Numbered from the stretch's first letter, positions 27,028-40,100 are shown. The stretch: 64,000 nt of DNA from Verrucomicrobiia bacterium (GCA_030425385.1 JAUIAH010000031.1:33324-97323), one strand, 5' to 3'. The notes: generated from the sequence alone by a model not told the origin. Made by a program: numbers and translations.

Positions 27028-27999
27028 CTACTCTTCCGCCTTGGATTTCTCTAGCACCTCGGCGATTGTGACTTCCTTGCCGCCGCGTCGCTTGCTTTCG
27101 TCGGCGGCTTCCATGAAGGCGAAGAGTTCGATGGTCTCTTCGGCGCTAACAGGAGGCTTCCCGGTTTGGAAGAACTTCACGACCTCGGCCACCAGTGGTT
27201 GGTAGCCATCGAAACCGCCGACCTCAGAGTCGCCTTTCTCGCCTTTGGCGATTCCATGGTAGCCTTTGCCTTCGCGAAAGATGCCCGTGCGATTGCTTTC
27301 CCACTTTCCGATCACCTCGATCATGCCGTCAGCCGTCTCGCCGCGCTTGACGGAAAGGCAGCCGGTGCCCATGACGGTGAAGAGCGCTTCGCAGCCGTGG
27401 ACGCCGTACCAGAAGAGGTCGGGATGATGCGGCTCGATCTTGGCTGGGCTGGTGGTGCGTGCCTCGAGCACCGTGCCAATAGAACCGTGGCGCACCGCCT
27501 GGGTCGAGGCTGCGTAGCGGAGAGAAGAGGATGAGAACACGGGTACCTTGGCTGCTTCGGCGAGTTTGAAGATCGTGACAGCATCTTTGAGCGTTCCGGC
27601 GATGGGCTTGTCGAGGTAGAGCGGTTTCTTGGCGGCGATGACTTGTCGCGCTTGCTCCAGATGCGGCCTACCATCGACGGATTCAATCATGACGGCATCG
27701 ACGTTCTGACACAGTTCCGCAATGGTATCGTAGATGGTGACCTCGTATTTCTCCTGTAAGGTCGTGGTGTAGCCCTCGACACGGCTGATGCTTGACTCAA
27801 TGTCAGGGCTGCCACCTTTGAATCCCGCCACGACTTTGGCTCCAGGCACATGCCCCTTGGCATCGGGATTGTTGATCGTTTCCGTAAAGGCGGTGACGTG
27901 CGAAGTGTCGAGACCGATCATCCCGATGCGGATGAAGTCATCCTGTGCACTGGCGGTGGTGACGAGGGCAGCGAGAAGAAGCGTGAGGATTGCTTTCAT
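27028..27999 (-). CDS. Exported Gfo/Idh/MocA-family oxidoreductase-like protein
   Basis: 323 residues. A signal peptide (MKAILTLLLAALVTTASA) precedes the NAD(P)-binding fold. The usual glycine-rich loop reads GMIGLDTSH (26-34), which lacks the classical GxGxxG, and the lysine motif reads LDKP (129-132) in place of EKP. Related enzymes oxidise or isomerise sugars; exported members are frequent in Verrucomicrobiota and Planctomycetota. The altered nucleotide loop leaves open whether it still binds NAD. It starts 21 bases after the DUF1501 gene stop and is probably the last gene of a PSD1-DUF1501-Gfo operon. Its stop faces the symporter stop across 62 bases. Confidence 0.85.
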   Translation of the reverse strand: MKAILTLLLAALVTTASAQDDFIRIGMIGLDTSHVTAFTETINNPDAKGHVPGAKVVAGFKGGSPDIESSISRVEGYTTTLQEKYEVTIYDTIAELCQNVDAVMIESVDGRPHLEQARQVIAAKKPLYLDKPIAGTLKDAVTIFKLAEAAKVPVFSSSSLRYAASTQAVRHGSIGTVLEARTTSPAKIEPHHPDLFWYGVHGCEALFTVMGTGCLSVKRGETADGMIEVIGKWESNRTGIFREGKGYHGIAKGEKGDSEVGGFDGYQPLVAEVVKFFQTGKPPVSAEETIELFAFMEAADESKRRGGKEVTIAEVLEKSKAEE

Positions 28000-28020
28000 G
28001 ACAAGAGTTGTGAGGATAGG

Positions 28021-29478
28021 CTAGGCCAACAAGGGCTGCACGATGTTTCCGTGGACATCTGTCAGTCGGAAATCACGCCCTTGGTGGCGGTAAGTGAGCC
28101 GTTCGTGATTGACCCCTAGGCAGTGTAGGATGGTGGCGTTGAGGTCGTGAATGTGGACGGGATCCTTAACCACATTGTAGCTAAAGTCATCGGTCTCGCC
28201 ATAGACGACACCGGGCTTGATCCCGCCGCCAGCCATCCACTTGGTGTAACAGCGCGGGTGATGGTCGCGCCCGTAATTCTCGCGAGTGAGCTTGCCCTGA
28301 CAATACACGGTGCGGCCGAATTCGCCGCCCCAAATGACGAGCGTATCGTCTAACATACCCTTTGATTTGAGATCGCGGATGAGAGCCGCGCATGGTTGGT
28401 CAATGATACGGCATTGACGCGAGATATCGTTGGGAAGATTCCCGTGCTGATCCCATTGGCGGATGAAGACCTGCGTGAAGCGTACGCCGCGCTCGGCCAG
28501 GCGTCGTGCCAACAGGCAGTTCGCCGCGAAGGTGCCAGGCGTCTTCACCTCGTCGCCATACATCTTGAGTACGGAGTCCGGCTCCTTAGAAATGTCCGTC
28601 AGCTCGGGGACAGAGGTCTGCATGCGATAGGCCATTTCATACTGAGCGATACGCGCTTGGATTTCGGGATCGCCCACCGCCTGGTAGCGTACCGCGTTGA
28701 GCTTGGCCAATTCGTCTAACATCCGTCTGCGCATGCTCTCGCTCATGCCTTGTGGGTTTGATAGATACAAGACAGGGTCGCCACTGGAGCGGAGGCTCAC
28801 GCCTTGATGCCGATTGGAGAGAAATCCAGCACCCCACAGCCTTTCGTAAAGGGCTTGCCCGCCGAAGCCGCCGTTGACTGTGGAATGGAGAACGACAAAG
28901 GCCGGGAGATTCTCATTCAGGCTTCCAAGGCCGTAGGAGACCCATGCACCGGTACTGGGGCGACCGGGCAATTGGCTCCCTGTTTGAATGTAAGTGATGG
29001 CGGGGTCGTGATTGATGGCCTCTGTGTGGACCGTCTTGATCACTGCGATATCGTCAATGATACCCGCGGTATGAGGCAGCAATTCACTGATCCAGACACC
29101 GTCCTGGCCGTGTCGGCTGAACTTGAATTTGGAAGGAGCAATGGGGAAACGCTCCTGACCAGAAGTCATCGTGGTGATGCGTTGGCCATTGCGGATGGTG
29201 TCCGGGAGATCTTTGTCAAACCAATCGTTCAGCTGCGGTTTATAATCCCACATGTCCAACTGTGAGGGCGCGCCAGACATGAAGAGGTAGATGACACGAT
29301 TGGCCTTGGGCGCGAATTGGCGATACTTCGCGAGATCGGCCTCGGGATTGGGCTGGTTGGTGGCAAAGAGCTGCGGATTCAACAGAGAGGCCAAGGCGGC
29401 GGTACCAATGCCCGTGGCAGTACGGCCAAAGAAATGGCGTCTCGTTTCAACGAGAGCGGCTTCGCGGAGAGGGTTCAT
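28021..29478 (-). CDS. DUF1501 family protein, Tat-exported
   Basis: 485 residues. The N-terminus has a twin-arginine segment (TRRHFFGRT) followed by a hydrophobic stretch, so export by Tat is likely. The body shows the DUF1501 pattern (sulfatase/alkaline-phosphatase-like fold): [19 protein letters not shown] near residue 65, PAFVVLHS, the GVRFTQVF segment, [14 protein letters not shown] and a closing [17 protein letters not shown]. The function of the family is not established. It sits 24 bases after a PSD1 gene, the arrangement seen across Planctomycetota and Verrucomicrobiota, where the pair is thought to act together outside the cytoplasm. Confidence 0.92.
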   Translation of the reverse strand: MNPLREAALVETRRHFFGRTATGIGTAALASLLNPQLFATNQPNPEADLAKYRQFAPKANRVIYLFMSGAPSQLDMWDYKPQLNDWFDKDLPDTIRNGQRITTMTSGQERFPIAPSKFKFSRHGQDGVWISELLPHTAGIIDDIAVIKTVHTEAINHDPAITYIQTGSQLPGRPSTGAWVSYGLGSLNENLPAFVVLHSTVNGGFGGQALYERLWGAGFLSNRHQGVSLRSSGDPVLYLSNPQGMSESMRRRMLDELAKLNAVRYQAVGDPEIQARIAQYEMAYRMQTSVPELTDISKEPDSVLKMYGDEVKTPGTFAANCLLARRLAERGVRFTQVFIRQWDQHGNLPNDISRQCRIIDQPCAALIRDLKSKGMLDDTLVIWGGEFGRTVYCQGKLTRENYGRDHHPRCYTKWMAGGGIKPGVVYGETDDFSYNVVKDPVHIHDLNATILHCLGVNHERLTYRHQGRDFRLTDVHGNIVQPLLA

Positions 29479-29502
29479 GAGAAGATGATATGTGGAGAAG
29501 TG

Positions 29503-32500
29503 TTAGCCTTTAGTGACGGTCTCACTGAGATTGAGAAGGAGGTGGGCGACCATGGTCCACGCAGCGTGTTCGTTGGGGTCGAGGGCATCGACCCTGGGAG
29601 AGTCGCCCGTTGCGAGGAGGTCTTTCGCTGCTTGGGTGTCCGCCTCAAAGGCCGCGAGCTGGTCCTCATAGAGATTGAGGAGAGAAGCGGCCTCGGTCGG
29701 CGTCGGGCGACGTGCTAGAACGGTGCGCACAGCGAATGCTAAGCGTTCGTCCAACGTGGCGCCGCCCTCACGAAGCGTCCGTGCTGCCAGGTGACGCGCG
29801 GCTTCGATGTACTGCACATCATTCATCAAGACGAGCGCTTGCAATGGGGTGTTCGTACGGGCACGGCGAACCATGCACGTCTCACGATTGGGAGCATCAA
29901 AGGTGGCCATGGAGGGTGGCGGTGCCGTGCGTTTCCAGAACGTATACATGCTGCGGCGGTAGAGCGCCGCCCCTGAATCTTGTTTGAATTCTTGCGTATT
30001 GCTCCCGCCGAACGCCACGGGTTTCCATAAGCCAGATGGCTGGTAGGGTTTCACGCTCTTGCCACCTAACTGATGCACTAACAGTCCGCTTACAGCCAGG
30101 GCTTGGTCACGAATGGTCTCGGCATCAAGTCGGAACCGAGGCCCCCGAGCGAGCAAGCGATTCTCAGGATCGCGCTCTCGTTTCGCTGCCGTGACGCGCG
30201 ACGATTGCTGATAGGTTTCAGATAGCACGAGTTGCTTGAAGAATCGCTTCACGTCCCAACCGGAACCAACGAAATCCAGCGCCAACCAATCGAGAAGTTC
30301 GGGATGCGATGGTTGTTCCCCTTGAATGCCAAAGTCTTCTGACGTTTTAACCAATCCCGTGCCAAAGAGCTGTTGCCAGAAGCGGTTGACCGTGACCCGG
30401 GCCGTCAAAGGATGTTCGGGATCGACCAGCCATTGGGCGAGGCCCAGGCGATTCGGCGGGAGATCCTCACGGCCTGGCAGGATCCACTCGGGAACTTGAG
30501 AGCTGACCGCTTCGCGTTTCTCGGTGTATTCGCCTCGCTCAAGGATGTGTGCCTGCCGTGGTTCCTTCCGTTCCTCCATCACAAGGGTGGCCGGGATGGC
30601 CTTGTCGATCGCGGCCAACTCCTCATCGATGGCGCGCAAGGCCGCCTGCTGCTGGGCGAAAGATGCCTTCATCGTGGGATGCACTTGCTCAAGGAAATGC
30701 CGTCGCAAACGGTCGCGTTGAGCTTCTGTGCGGTTGTTAGGGGTGGTGTCGAGAATGTCTTGGAGCGCCTTATCTAAGGGGGCAGCCTTGGTGTGCTTGC
30801 GGAATTGTTCCCAAAGCGAGAGGGACGCTAGTTGGGCATCTGTGAGAGCGACGCTGACGACGCCAGCCTTGTCCCAATGCACGGTGCCGTCGTATTGGGT
30901 GAATGCCAGTCCGTGCACTTTCGCGCCTTCCTGGAGACCGACGGCTTCCGCAGAGACCTCAAGACGCGTCCATTTGCCCGGTTTGGGTAGATCGCCTGCG
31001 TGATGATTTGCCGTGCCCTTCCGATTGGACGCATGCCCCTTATTCGCACCCCAGTAGGCGCGGTGATCCCAACTGCCATCGTTAAACTGGAGCTGCACGG
31101 TTTGCGGTGGATTCTTGGGATCGAGGTAGACATAGGCGAAGAGCCGATCATGGCTCCCTATGACCAAGGGGGTCTTCGCCTGGATGAAGAAATGCTGGCT
31201 CAAACCGCTCGCTGTCCGTGTGCTCGCACGTTCGCCGCTGACCACGGGATCCTCGATCCACTTCCATGAGTCAGCCCCCTCATTGCCGTCACCTTGGGCT
31301 CCCTCCGGCAAGGCATCGTCGACCCACACATGGTCGGCTTGTGAGAGTTCCCCTAACGGTTCTCCCAGGTGCGGATCGGTGTAAGTGAGATCCTGGTGGA
31401 TGGTATCGATCTCGGCACGCACGGATTCGCGCATCGCCGTGAGCTGCGTTTGGCGGGTCCGCTGCGCATCCGTAGGCACCTTCACACTGGGAGGTGGTAG
31501 ATGGATATTGCCATCCATCGCCTTTTCCGTGAGGCTGTAGAAATAGGAGAAGAGCTGATAGAATTCTTTCTGTGTGAGAGGATCAAATTTGTGGTCGTGA
31601 CAGGAAGCACACCCCGCCGTGAGACCGAGCCAAACCGTGGACGTCGTTTCGACACGGTCGACCGCGTAGCGCACATAGTATTCCTCATCAATAGACCCAC
31701 CCTCGCTCGTCGTGACGTTGCACCGATTGAATCCAGTGGCCACTCGCTGGGGAAGGCTCGGCTCTGGTAGGAGATCGCCTGCCAGTTGCTCGATGGTGAA
31801 TTGATCAAACGGTTGGTTGCGATTGAACGCATCGATCACCCAATCGCGGTAGGGCCAGATTGTCCGCTCGTTGTCCAAATGCAGGCCGTGGGTATCGGCA
31901 TAGCGCGCGGCATCCAACCAGATGCGTGCCATGTGTTCGCCAAATTTCTTCGAACGCAGGAGTCGATCCACCACGCGTTCAAACGCCTCTGCCGAAGTGT
32001 CCGCCAGGAAGGCATCCACTTCCTTCACCGTTGGAGGAAGGCCGGTGAGGTCCAGTGTCACCCGGCGGATGAGCGTTTCCTTGTCTGCACGAGACTCGAA
32101 GGCAAGATCCGCCTCATGAAGCCGTGCCTGGATGAACCGATCGATGGCATTCGCGGTGCGCCAGCCCTCCATCTCGCTGGGGACGCTCGGTCTCTCCGGC
32201 TTCTCGAAGGCCCAATGCCCGCCCCAGGCCGCTCCCTCATCGATCCACTGCCGGATCTTCGCGATCTCGGACGCCCTCATGGATTTCCCGGAATCGATCG
32301 GAGGCATGCGGTCATCGGCATCCGTGGTCAGCATCCGAGTGACGATGCTACTCTTTCCACTGTCACCGGGCACCACGCCGTGATCTCCAGACTCCAAGAG
32401 GGCCAGTGCCCCTTCGTGCGTATCCAGACGGAGGCCAGCCTTCCGCTCTCGCTCATCTGGCCCATGGCATTCAAAGCAGTTATTCGAGAGCAGGGGGAGA

Positions 32501-32586
32501 ATTTCGCGGCTGAAATCGACCGGATTCTCGGCCTGGACAGAGATCACCGTCAGCGCAAAGGAGATCGTCAGAGGGAGAGGACGCAT
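29503..32586 (-). CDS. PSD1 / cytochrome-c-like DUF1549-DUF1553 protein
   Basis: 1,027 residues. A signal peptide precedes a planctomycete-type cytochrome c domain with CFECH (37-41). The DUF1549 domain (about 148-345) holds a second CxxCH, CASCH (326-330), within [17 protein letters not shown] middle region (about 430-640) resembles a carbohydrate-binding beta-sandwich. The C-terminal DUF1553 domain starts near the [24 protein letters not shown] segment. Two CxxCH sites suggest covalent haem, so a redox role in the periplasm is likely; substrates are unknown. It is the first gene of a probable operon with DUF1501 (24 bases) and Gfo/Idh. Confidence 0.93.
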   Translation of the reverse strand: MRPLPLTISFALTVISVQAENPVDFSREILPLLSNNCFECHGPDERERKAGLRLDTHEGALALLESGDHGVVPGDSGKSSIVTRMLTTDADDRMPPIDSGKSMRASEIAKIRQWIDEGAAWGGHWAFEKPERPSVPSEMEGWRTANAIDRFIQARLHEADLAFESRADKETLIRRVTLDLTGLPPTVKEVDAFLADTSAEAFERVVDRLLRSKKFGEHMARIWLDAARYADTHGLHLDNERTIWPYRDWVIDAFNRNQPFDQFTIEQLAGDLLPEPSLPQRVATGFNRCNVTTSEGGSIDEEYYVRYAVDRVETTSTVWLGLTAGCASCHDHKFDPLTQKEFYQLFSYFYSLTEKAMDGNIHLPPPSVKVPTDAQRTRQTQLTAMRESVRAEIDTIHQDLTYTDPHLGEPLGELSQADHVWVDDALPEGAQGDGNEGADSWKWIEDPVVSGERASTRTASGLSQHFFIQAKTPLVIGSHDRLFAYVYLDPKNPPQTVQLQFNDGSWDHRAYWGANKGHASNRKGTANHHAGDLPKPGKWTRLEVSAEAVGLQEGAKVHGLAFTQYDGTVHWDKAGVVSVALTDAQLASLSLWEQFRKHTKAAPLDKALQDILDTTPNNRTEAQRDRLRRHFLEQVHPTMKASFAQQQAALRAIDEELAAIDKAIPATLVMEERKEPRQAHILERGEYTEKREAVSSQVPEWILPGREDLPPNRLGLAQWLVDPEHPLTARVTVNRFWQQLFGTGLVKTSEDFGIQGEQPSHPELLDWLALDFVGSGWDVKRFFKQLVLSETYQQSSRVTAAKRERDPENRLLARGPRFRLDAETIRDQALAVSGLLVHQLGGKSVKPYQPSGLWKPVAFGGSNTQEFKQDSGAALYRRSMYTFWKRTAPPPSMATFDAPNRETCMVRRARTNTPLQALVLMNDVQYIEAARHLAARTLREGGATLDERLAFAVRTVLARRPTPTEAASLLNLYEDQLAAFEADTQAAKDLLATGDSPRVDALDPNEHAAWTMVAHLLLNLSETVTKG

Positions 32587-32791
32587 ACAGGAAGGACAAA
32601 CCCTTCAGGAAGAAGTGAGTAGCGGGAACGACTACCGCCGTCTAGGAGATTACCAACCGCCAAGATCTTAACAGCGCACGGCAAACTTGCTTCTTGATGA
32701 AGGAGGCTGGCAAGATTACACTTTTGCAAGCGAGAAGCACGAATGCTCACCTGTGCGCTGCCGAGTGACGTTTGGTGGCTTCCTGACCGTT

Positions 32792-33715
32792 ATGAGAGGA
32801 AATCAGTTCTACCTGTTCTTGATTGCAGGGGTGTCGTTTGGGGCGGGTTGGTTCTTCTCGATGAATCATGCTCGCCTTGGTGGGGAGATTGATCATCAAC
32901 ATACCGACGTCGTCTCTGCAGCATCGACTTTGCCTCCTTTAGTGGAAAGCTCTGGGGATGGTGATTCCGAGCCTATGCCAATACCATTCGATGATATGGG
33001 GAATAGACATTCACACGCAAATTTTGAGGAAAGGCGTGATGCTTTTATTGAAATGGCAGCAGCTGAAAGGGCGGCAGCAGAGGAGGATGACTATCGAAAG
33101 CTTTTTGATGATCTGGGGGTGCCTGATTGGAAGACAATCGAGTTGTTGATGGATCTAAAAGACATGAAAAGATCGATTATCGTAGCTGAATTTGCGATTG
33201 GAGACTGCCAGAAACAGAAGAATACATACCTAAAGAATGTGGAAGATGCTGTGGGCAAAGAGGCTTACGAAAGATATCGGGAATATGAATTGGGTAAACC
33301 GACGCGTCGGGAAATGGAAAAGATGAACAGGTTCTTCGAAGAGGCGGGAATGAAGAACCTGTTCACGTCAGCAGAGCGGTCTTTGCTTGCGGAACTCATT
33401 CAGCAGACGGGAGCGTTTACCGATTGGGATTGGGACGGTCCATTTTCTCCGGCGCCATCTCCCGTTAGAGGTGAGAAGGCGGTGCGAGTCCGCTTTGCGC
33501 AAATCGCTAGAGATCTTATCATCCGAAGCAATGAGCTGTTGATGGAGATCGAGAAGCGCGGAGGTTCTCAGAGGTTGTGGGAAGCGGTAAGCAACTATTA
33601 TGAGGCGCAGATTCAGAATAAGCTCGGCGTGGTGGAGCAGTCGCCTGAGAAACACCCTGAATTGATAGAAAAGTTGAAGTTGATGAAGCGTGATGATCCG
33701 TTTTTAGCACCTTAG
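32792..33715 (+). CDS. Membrane-anchored protein of unknown function, AT-rich gene
   Basis: 307 residues from the ATG at 32792, which places a hydrophobic anchor (YLFLIAGVSFGAGWFFS) right at the N-terminus. An in-frame ATG at 32687 adds 35 unlikely residues. The rest is charged and helical (FEERRDAFIEMAAAERAAAEEDDYRKLFDDLG, then long Lys/Glu helices), likely periplasmic. No family was recognised. Codon use differs from both neighbours: one 60-base line (33181-33240) is 40% G+C by hand count, while the alpha-2-macroglobulin gene and the PSD1 gene are far richer. It stands alone between two unrelated genes, so recent arrival is possible. Confidence 0.7.
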   Translation: MRGNQFYLFLIAGVSFGAGWFFSMNHARLGGEIDHQHTDVVSAASTLPPLVESSGDGDSEPMPIPFDDMGNRHSHANFEERRDAFIEMAAAERAAAEEDDYRKLFDDLGVPDWKTIELLMDLKDMKRSIIVAEFAIGDCQKQKNTYLKNVEDAVGKEAYERYREYELGKPTRREMEKMNRFFEEAGMKNLFTSAERSLLAELIQQTGAFTDWDWDGPFSPAPSPVRGEKAVRVRFAQIARDLIIRSNELLMEIEKRGGSQRLWEAVSNYYEAQIQNKLGVVEQSPEKHPELIEKLKLMKRDDPFLAP

Positions 33716-34113
33716 AATCGCGGAGCGAGGCCACTGTGAACCGCGCGTGAATGTTTTAGGGAAAGAGGATGTTATCAAAGCGTCATCTCAATCTGAGGAA
33801 GGGCGCTCTTAAATGAGGGTGATTCTCCTTGGCGTCGTCGTGCTCGGATGGATCGGATGGGAGTGAGGTGGGATGCTGGTAGACTCTTCGGACGAGCGTT
33901 GATGGGGGCAGCCTCCAGCGGACGGAATGAAGGTCCGGTGGGATCTTGGTGCTCGGGTGGTGGTTCGGGCTTTGTAGGGGACGGACGGCCGAGCGATGAG
34001 AGTCTGGATGACGGGTTGAGAGGAGATTGCGAGGTGGTTGGTTGAGTCCCAGAACCTCGAATCCCTGCTTGCTCAGGCGCGGCTTCGCGCTTCCTTGCGC
34101 ATCATCCCCCCTT
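33716..34113. other. Gene-free segment upstream of the alpha-2-macroglobulin gene
   Basis: About 400 bases with no convincing gene on either strand. A minus-strand frame (33783-34340) has Pro/His/Arg-rich low-complexity content and overlaps the downstream gene, so it is set aside. No repeat, strong hairpin or promoter was seen. G-rich stretches such as 33900-34010 look like degenerate leader sequence. Confidence 0.4.
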
Positions 34114-37100
34114 ATGAGCTGTGTCCCGCGCGCTTTCTTCCTCCTAAGCGGCCTTCTGGCCGTCTTGGGTGCGTCGTTGGTATGGGGACAGCAGCCTCCA
34201 CGAACTCCTTCGTCGAATGCGACGCGACCTGGAACAACGGTGCCTCGGGCGACGACCCCGGCACCCGCTCCGTTCATTCCCACGGGGCGCGCCCTGGCGA
34301 ATCGCTTGCAGAATACCGTCTCAAGCCTGGATCGGGTCAAGCGCTACGATGAGATCGAGCCCGCCGTGGAGCGGGCGGTGCTCCTCAACGCCAATGAGTG
34401 GCAGGTGCTTTTCCAGGGGGCGCGGATTTATGCGGAGATGGAGCGGTCGGGCTATTGGCTCAATGGCAAGTACCGTCGGGGAGATCTCCATGGGAATCTG
34501 CCGAAGGGGGCTCGCCGCGTCTACTCCCATAAACGAGACCATACGCGGGCGCTTCAGCTGCTCGATCGTGCCATTCGCTTGGCGAGCACGGATCTTTCGA
34601 TGGAGGGCAAGGCTGCCTTTTACTGGGAAGCCGCTCAGATCCTGGTCGGGGACAAGGCGTATCTGGGGATGTTTGAACTGACAGATCTGTCAAGATTACC
34701 GACACTGGAGTTTCAGGAACCACGGGTGCCGAATCGCGAGCCGATTCAGCTTGATGCTGACGGTGCTCCGCAGTTCTTTCGCGTTCCCGACTCGTGGGAT
34801 GCGGCGCGAAACGATGGGGAGCGCCTGTTGTGGTTGTTAGATCGCGCTCGCCGACTCGATAGCAAGTATGTGGCCGAGGCGGAGTTCATCTACGCCAAGT
34901 ATTTGTTAAAAGGCTACTTTGGCGTCCAGACAATCACGGAGAGTTCGCACTACGATCCTGTCAAGCGCACCTACGATGACGGGGATCGCCGTTCGAATGA
35001 CCTCATTGCTGCGCTCGATACCTTGCCAAAGACGCAGTCGGTAGCGGTGGTGGGGGGAACCTTGCGGCAGTTTGAGTTGCCAGAGGCATTTAATTTCATC
35101 AGCAAGTTCGAAGCGATGGCTCGGGGGATCGAATACCGAGAATTCGCTGAGCTAGCCATGGAGGAACTGGCGGAGATCTTTGAGAACCGTCGTCAGTACG
35201 AGCGGGCCTCTCGCTATTGGAAGAGCCTGGTCAATTTGTCAGGAGGGCAACGGACGATCGATTCTGGATCCAATGGGAAAGGGACGCCCATCCCCAGTTG
35301 GGAGGCGGATCGGCTCAATCAGATTGTGGAAAGTTGGGGGCGTTTTGAAGACGTTCATCCGGTGCAGGTGGGTGAACCGCTGAGTCTTGCTTATTGGTAT
35401 CGCAATGGGCGTCAGGTCAAGTTCTCCGCCTACCGAGTGGATGTGCCAGAGCTCGTGGCTGATTTGTTAGCTTATTTGCGCAGCGATCCATTTCCCATTG
35501 ATCCGAATCGCATCAATGTGTCGAAGCTAGGCCTTAACATTGTGCGTGAAGGGGGCGATCGCTATCTGAAGGAGAAAGTGCAAGAGTGGTCGCTGGCGCT
35601 AGAGCCGTCTGAGAAGCACTGGGACAAGCGCGTGGAAGTGCCTGTCCCGTTAGAGAAAGCTGGCGCCTATCTCGTCGAGGCAGAAATCGATGGCGGGCAC
35701 CGCTGTAGCGTCCTGGTGTGGATCAATGACATGACCATCCTCAGGCGTCCGCTAGAAGATGGCCTCTTCTACTACGTGGCGGACAAGACCAACGGGAAAC
35801 CGGTGGGGTGGGCGAAGTTCACCTTTGTGGGGTATCGCCTGGCGTTAGTCAATCAAACGGAGGAACCCGAGCTGGATGTGCACGGAGAGGAGATTCCCGA
35901 AGCGCTGCGGCGTCAGTATCATGTCTTATCAAAAGAGATTGTGAAGTGGGCGGATGCGAAAGGGCAACTGACTCTGGACGATTCCGTCCTCCTTCCCGAT
36001 TACCGCTGGTTTCTTCTCACGACCGCTCCCGACGATCGTGTGGCGGTGTTAGGTTTCTCGGATTTGAAACCGGTGGCTCGTGAGGACCATCAAGTGGCCC
36101 ATGGGGTGCGCCATTTCCTCGTCTCAGATAAAACGGCTTACCTTCCTGGGCAGACGGTGCATGTGAAGGGGTGGCTGCGCGAGCGTGAAGAAGGACAGCT
36201 GACCTACCAGACACCTCGGGAAGCAACTGTGAATGTCATGCTCGTCAATGCACGGGGAGAGGTGATGGATCAGATCCCGCTGAATGCTGACGGCAAAGGG
36301 AGTTTTGAAACTGCCTTCGAATTGCCTAAAGATCTATTGCCTGGCCCTTACGCGCTGATCTCACGAACGGATCGCAATGAGGGGCGCCTACCAATCCGGA
36401 TTGAGCCTCCCAGTGCGGCTCCCGTGCGCCTTGTGTTAGAGCATTCGGAGCAGCAGTTGAAGCGAGGAGACGCTTGGAGGGTCACGGTGCGTGCGGAGGG
36501 GACGGATGGGGAATGGTTTGAATTTGCCCCCGTGCACTACCGGGTACTGCGACGTCCTCATCAACCGCGGTGGAATCGAGAGAAGCCGTTCCAATGGCTG
36601 TATGGTGAGGACTATGATTTGGCGACTCCGCGTTACCGATGGTTTCCAGGATGGAAGTATTGGGGGTGGGATCCGACGCCAGTGGATGAGGGCGAGGAGA
36701 TCGTGGTGAAAGAGGGAGAGACGCTCACGGGTGCCGATGGTACGGCTGCGATCACGGTGGTGACGGAGGAGATGACGGAAGCCTTGCCGGTGGAGGAGGA
36801 TTATGTGTTAGAAGTGCGTTCGTTAGAGCATCCGGACATGGCGCCAGTCACGACCCAGGTGGTGGTGAGCGACCGTTCGTATAAGGTGTTTGCGAAGGTG
36901 GATCAACCATACTACCAGGTCGGTTCGGAGGTGACGTTCGATGCCTGGGCACGGCGTTACGATGGGAGTGTGGTTACCGGCAAGGGGGAAGTGATCGTTT
37001 ATCACGTGCAGTTCGACGAGTCGGGAGACGTGCGGGAGTCCGGTCCGCGTGTGGCGCGCGACACGGATGCGTCAGGTGCGGTGCGCCACCGTTTTAAGGT

Positions 37101-40100
37101 GGAGAAGCCGGGGCAGTATCGAGTGACTTACATTGTGACCGATTCTCAAGGGGATCGCTTTGAAGGTTCGGCCGTGTTTCTCTGTGTGGATGATCGTTTT
37201 GATGGCACTGGATGCCGATTCAATTCCTTGGAGATCCTCTCAGAGAAACTGATCTACCAGCCGGGAGAGAAAGCCAAGTTACGCTTCAACACGAGTCGAA
37301 CCGGACAAACGGCCGCCGTCTTTGTGCGCCCGCGCGACGGTGTCTTTGGGAAAGCTGAAGTGCTCCGGCTTGATGACAAGAGCACGCCGTACGAGGTGAT
37401 GGTGAAAGAGACGGATCAGCCGAGCTTCTTTGTTGAGGCGATCATTCTCAACAATGGGGCCTTTGAAGTACACGCGAAAGAGATCTTTGTGAGTCCACCT
37501 GCTCCCAAGGTGGCCCTACGCCTCACCGCGCCGAAGACCGAGTATCGTCCAGGTGAGGAAGCCCTACTGACAGTATCACTCGCAGATGGGAGCGGGCAGC
37601 CTACGGCGGGTGAAGTGGGATTCTCCCTTTCATTAGCACCCGAAGTTGCGGCAGAACATCCGAGACGTCCTGACGTCGCGCAAGCCTTCTGGGATGATCG
37701 TCGCCGTTATGAGGCCTCGGTCGAGCATGGGCTCAAGACGCTCTTTCAGAGCTTCTCCAGTCCTCCCGAAGCCACCATGCGCCCGATCGGCATCTTTGGT
37801 TCGGTGCGCGTGGGAGACACGCGCCCTATTGAACAGGTGGGGCTCTTGGAGAATGGGGCGGAGATGCCGCAGGCACGTTGGCCGTATGCCACGCGGCACG
37901 CCGAGATGCCTGCGGTGTGGCAGCCGAGTGTGGCTGTGGACGCATCGGGTGAGGTGACGATCCCAGTGACGCTACCAGATATCGATGGCGTGTGGGAGGC
38001 GCGCGTGTGGTCGGTTGATCCCACGGCACAGGTGGGAGAAGCGGTGCTGCCTCTCTCCGTGCGGAAGCGTTGGGCAGTCGCCTTTCAGGCACCGGAATAC
38101 GTGGTGGAAGGGGACCAGTTCACGGTGGTGGCCAATGTGCGCAACCACGCGAATCGCGCGGCGGAAGCGACCATCCTCTTGCAAACGCCGTCGACGCTCT
38201 CCGTCCTCAAGGGGAGTCGCGAGGAACGGCTTGCGGTTGGTCCGGGAGAAATGCGTGAGGTGCGTTGGGAAATGCTCGCGCAAGCGCCTGCGGAAGGGGC
38301 TGCCTTGCAGCTTATGTTAGGGCGGGGGGATGAAGATCGTGAAGAACGCGAGTGGACCCTCAAGGTGGCTCCACGCCGGGCGGTAAGCGATCGCTGGTGG
38401 AACGTGCGTTTGTCAGGGAAAGAAGAGGAGAAGCGTGAGCGCCTCTTGAGTTATTCCGTGCCTACAGAGCCTCTGACCGAGGGCAGTGTGCTGCGCGTGG
38501 AAGCGTCGGGTGGTCTGTTAGAGCGAATGATGCCAGCCTTCGGTGATGGCGTTATGGAGCGAGCGATGGCGCAGGAAGTGGCGGACGACGCCCTCAACCT
38601 GGCCGTGCCGACGTTGCGCTTTGGGCAATATCTGCGTGGTCTGTCAGACGATGCCAAAGCAAGGCTTCGTGCTGCTGGGCAGGGGACCTGGGCCCTTGAG
38701 GAAGGGGCCTTGGAAAGGCATGCCGCCGCCCTTGCTCAGAAGGTGTGGATGCTGCAGGGCAAAGATGGTGGGTGGTCGCGTGGAGGCAAGGAATCGACAG
38801 CCTTGGTCACTGCGGGGGTGCTTGAATCATTGGCTGAATTGAAGGCCTTGGCTCTGGTGGATTTGCCAGAGGCTCAAGTGAAAGCGGCCACGAAGCGACT
38901 GCAAGCGTTGCAGAAGGAGGCACTGAAGGCTCGCAAAGAACGGAACACCCTGGACGCGGTGGTCTACCACAGCTTGCTGCGTCATGGGATCGATGATGCA
39001 GCCATGCGGGCGGCGTTGATGAAGGATTGGAAAACGTTGACCGTGTTAGGGAAGACAGCGCTGGCGCAGGCGCTTCATCTTCGTGGAGACCATGAGGATC
39101 GGAATGTGATCCGATTCCATTTGGGGGAGAAGTTGGTGAAGGACGAGGATTCCGGGGCAGTCCATTTGCCCGCGGAGAACCAAGAATATTGGTGGAAATG
39201 GTATGGCAATCCGGTGGAAACGCAGGCGCGTTATGTCCGTTTCCTGGTGCAAGTGAAAGGTGATGTCCCCGTGACGGACGCTGGGGCATTGCATCTGCTG
39301 CAAACGGCGCGTGGGCCTGGGCAGTGGACGTCGAATCGGGCGAGTAGCCAGGCTTTGGGGGGACTTATCGACTACGTTGCCTTGAAGAAAGCAGCGCCCT
39401 CGCCGGTGATACCTGGAAAGCTCACTCTCCGCCAAGGGGATCGCGAATGGGCATCGGCCTCGCTTGAAGCTGATGCCGACTGGAACGCCTACCAGCTCAT
39501 CCTGAAAGGTGATGCTCTGGCAGCCGCGGGGACGCCAGCTCCGGAGCCAGTGGCCATTTCTTCGGACGAGAGCACTCCCCCCGAGACGACACCGAATGCT
39601 GAAGAGGTCCCTGAGCCGATGCGATTGGTTTACGAGGGGGACGGGAATGTGGCTGCCCAGGTGACGTTGCGGATGGTAACGCAACCGGTCCTTATAGAAG
39701 GTGTCGGGAGTGAAATGAAGGTGACGCGAACCTACTTTCGAGTGACGGAGAGCGAGGGAGAATCGGTGCGCGAACCGCTTCCTGCGGGGGCCACGGTGAT
39801 GCATGGAGACGTCATGGAAGTAGACGTCACCATGAGTTCGGATCGGGCACTAGATGAACTGATATGGCACGATCCATGGCCGGCAGGGGTCATGCTGGAG
39901 GGGGAGGCTCCTGAAGGATGGCAGGTGGCGAGCGGCGGCTGGCGAGCGGTGATTGCGGCTCTCGACGAACCCCAGACCTTCACGTATCGGTTGAAAGCCA
40001 CAGCCGAAGGCCTCTTCCACGCGTTGCCGGCAACCTTACGGGATCCATCGTTGGATCAGCTGTCAGCGTTCTCTCAGGAAATGGCCCTTCGCGTGGTGAA

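Noticed and set aside
33783..34340. Minus-strand frame of 185 residues before the macroglobulin gene
   Set aside because: Pro/Arg/His-rich low-complexity sequence that overlaps the real gene's signal peptide region.
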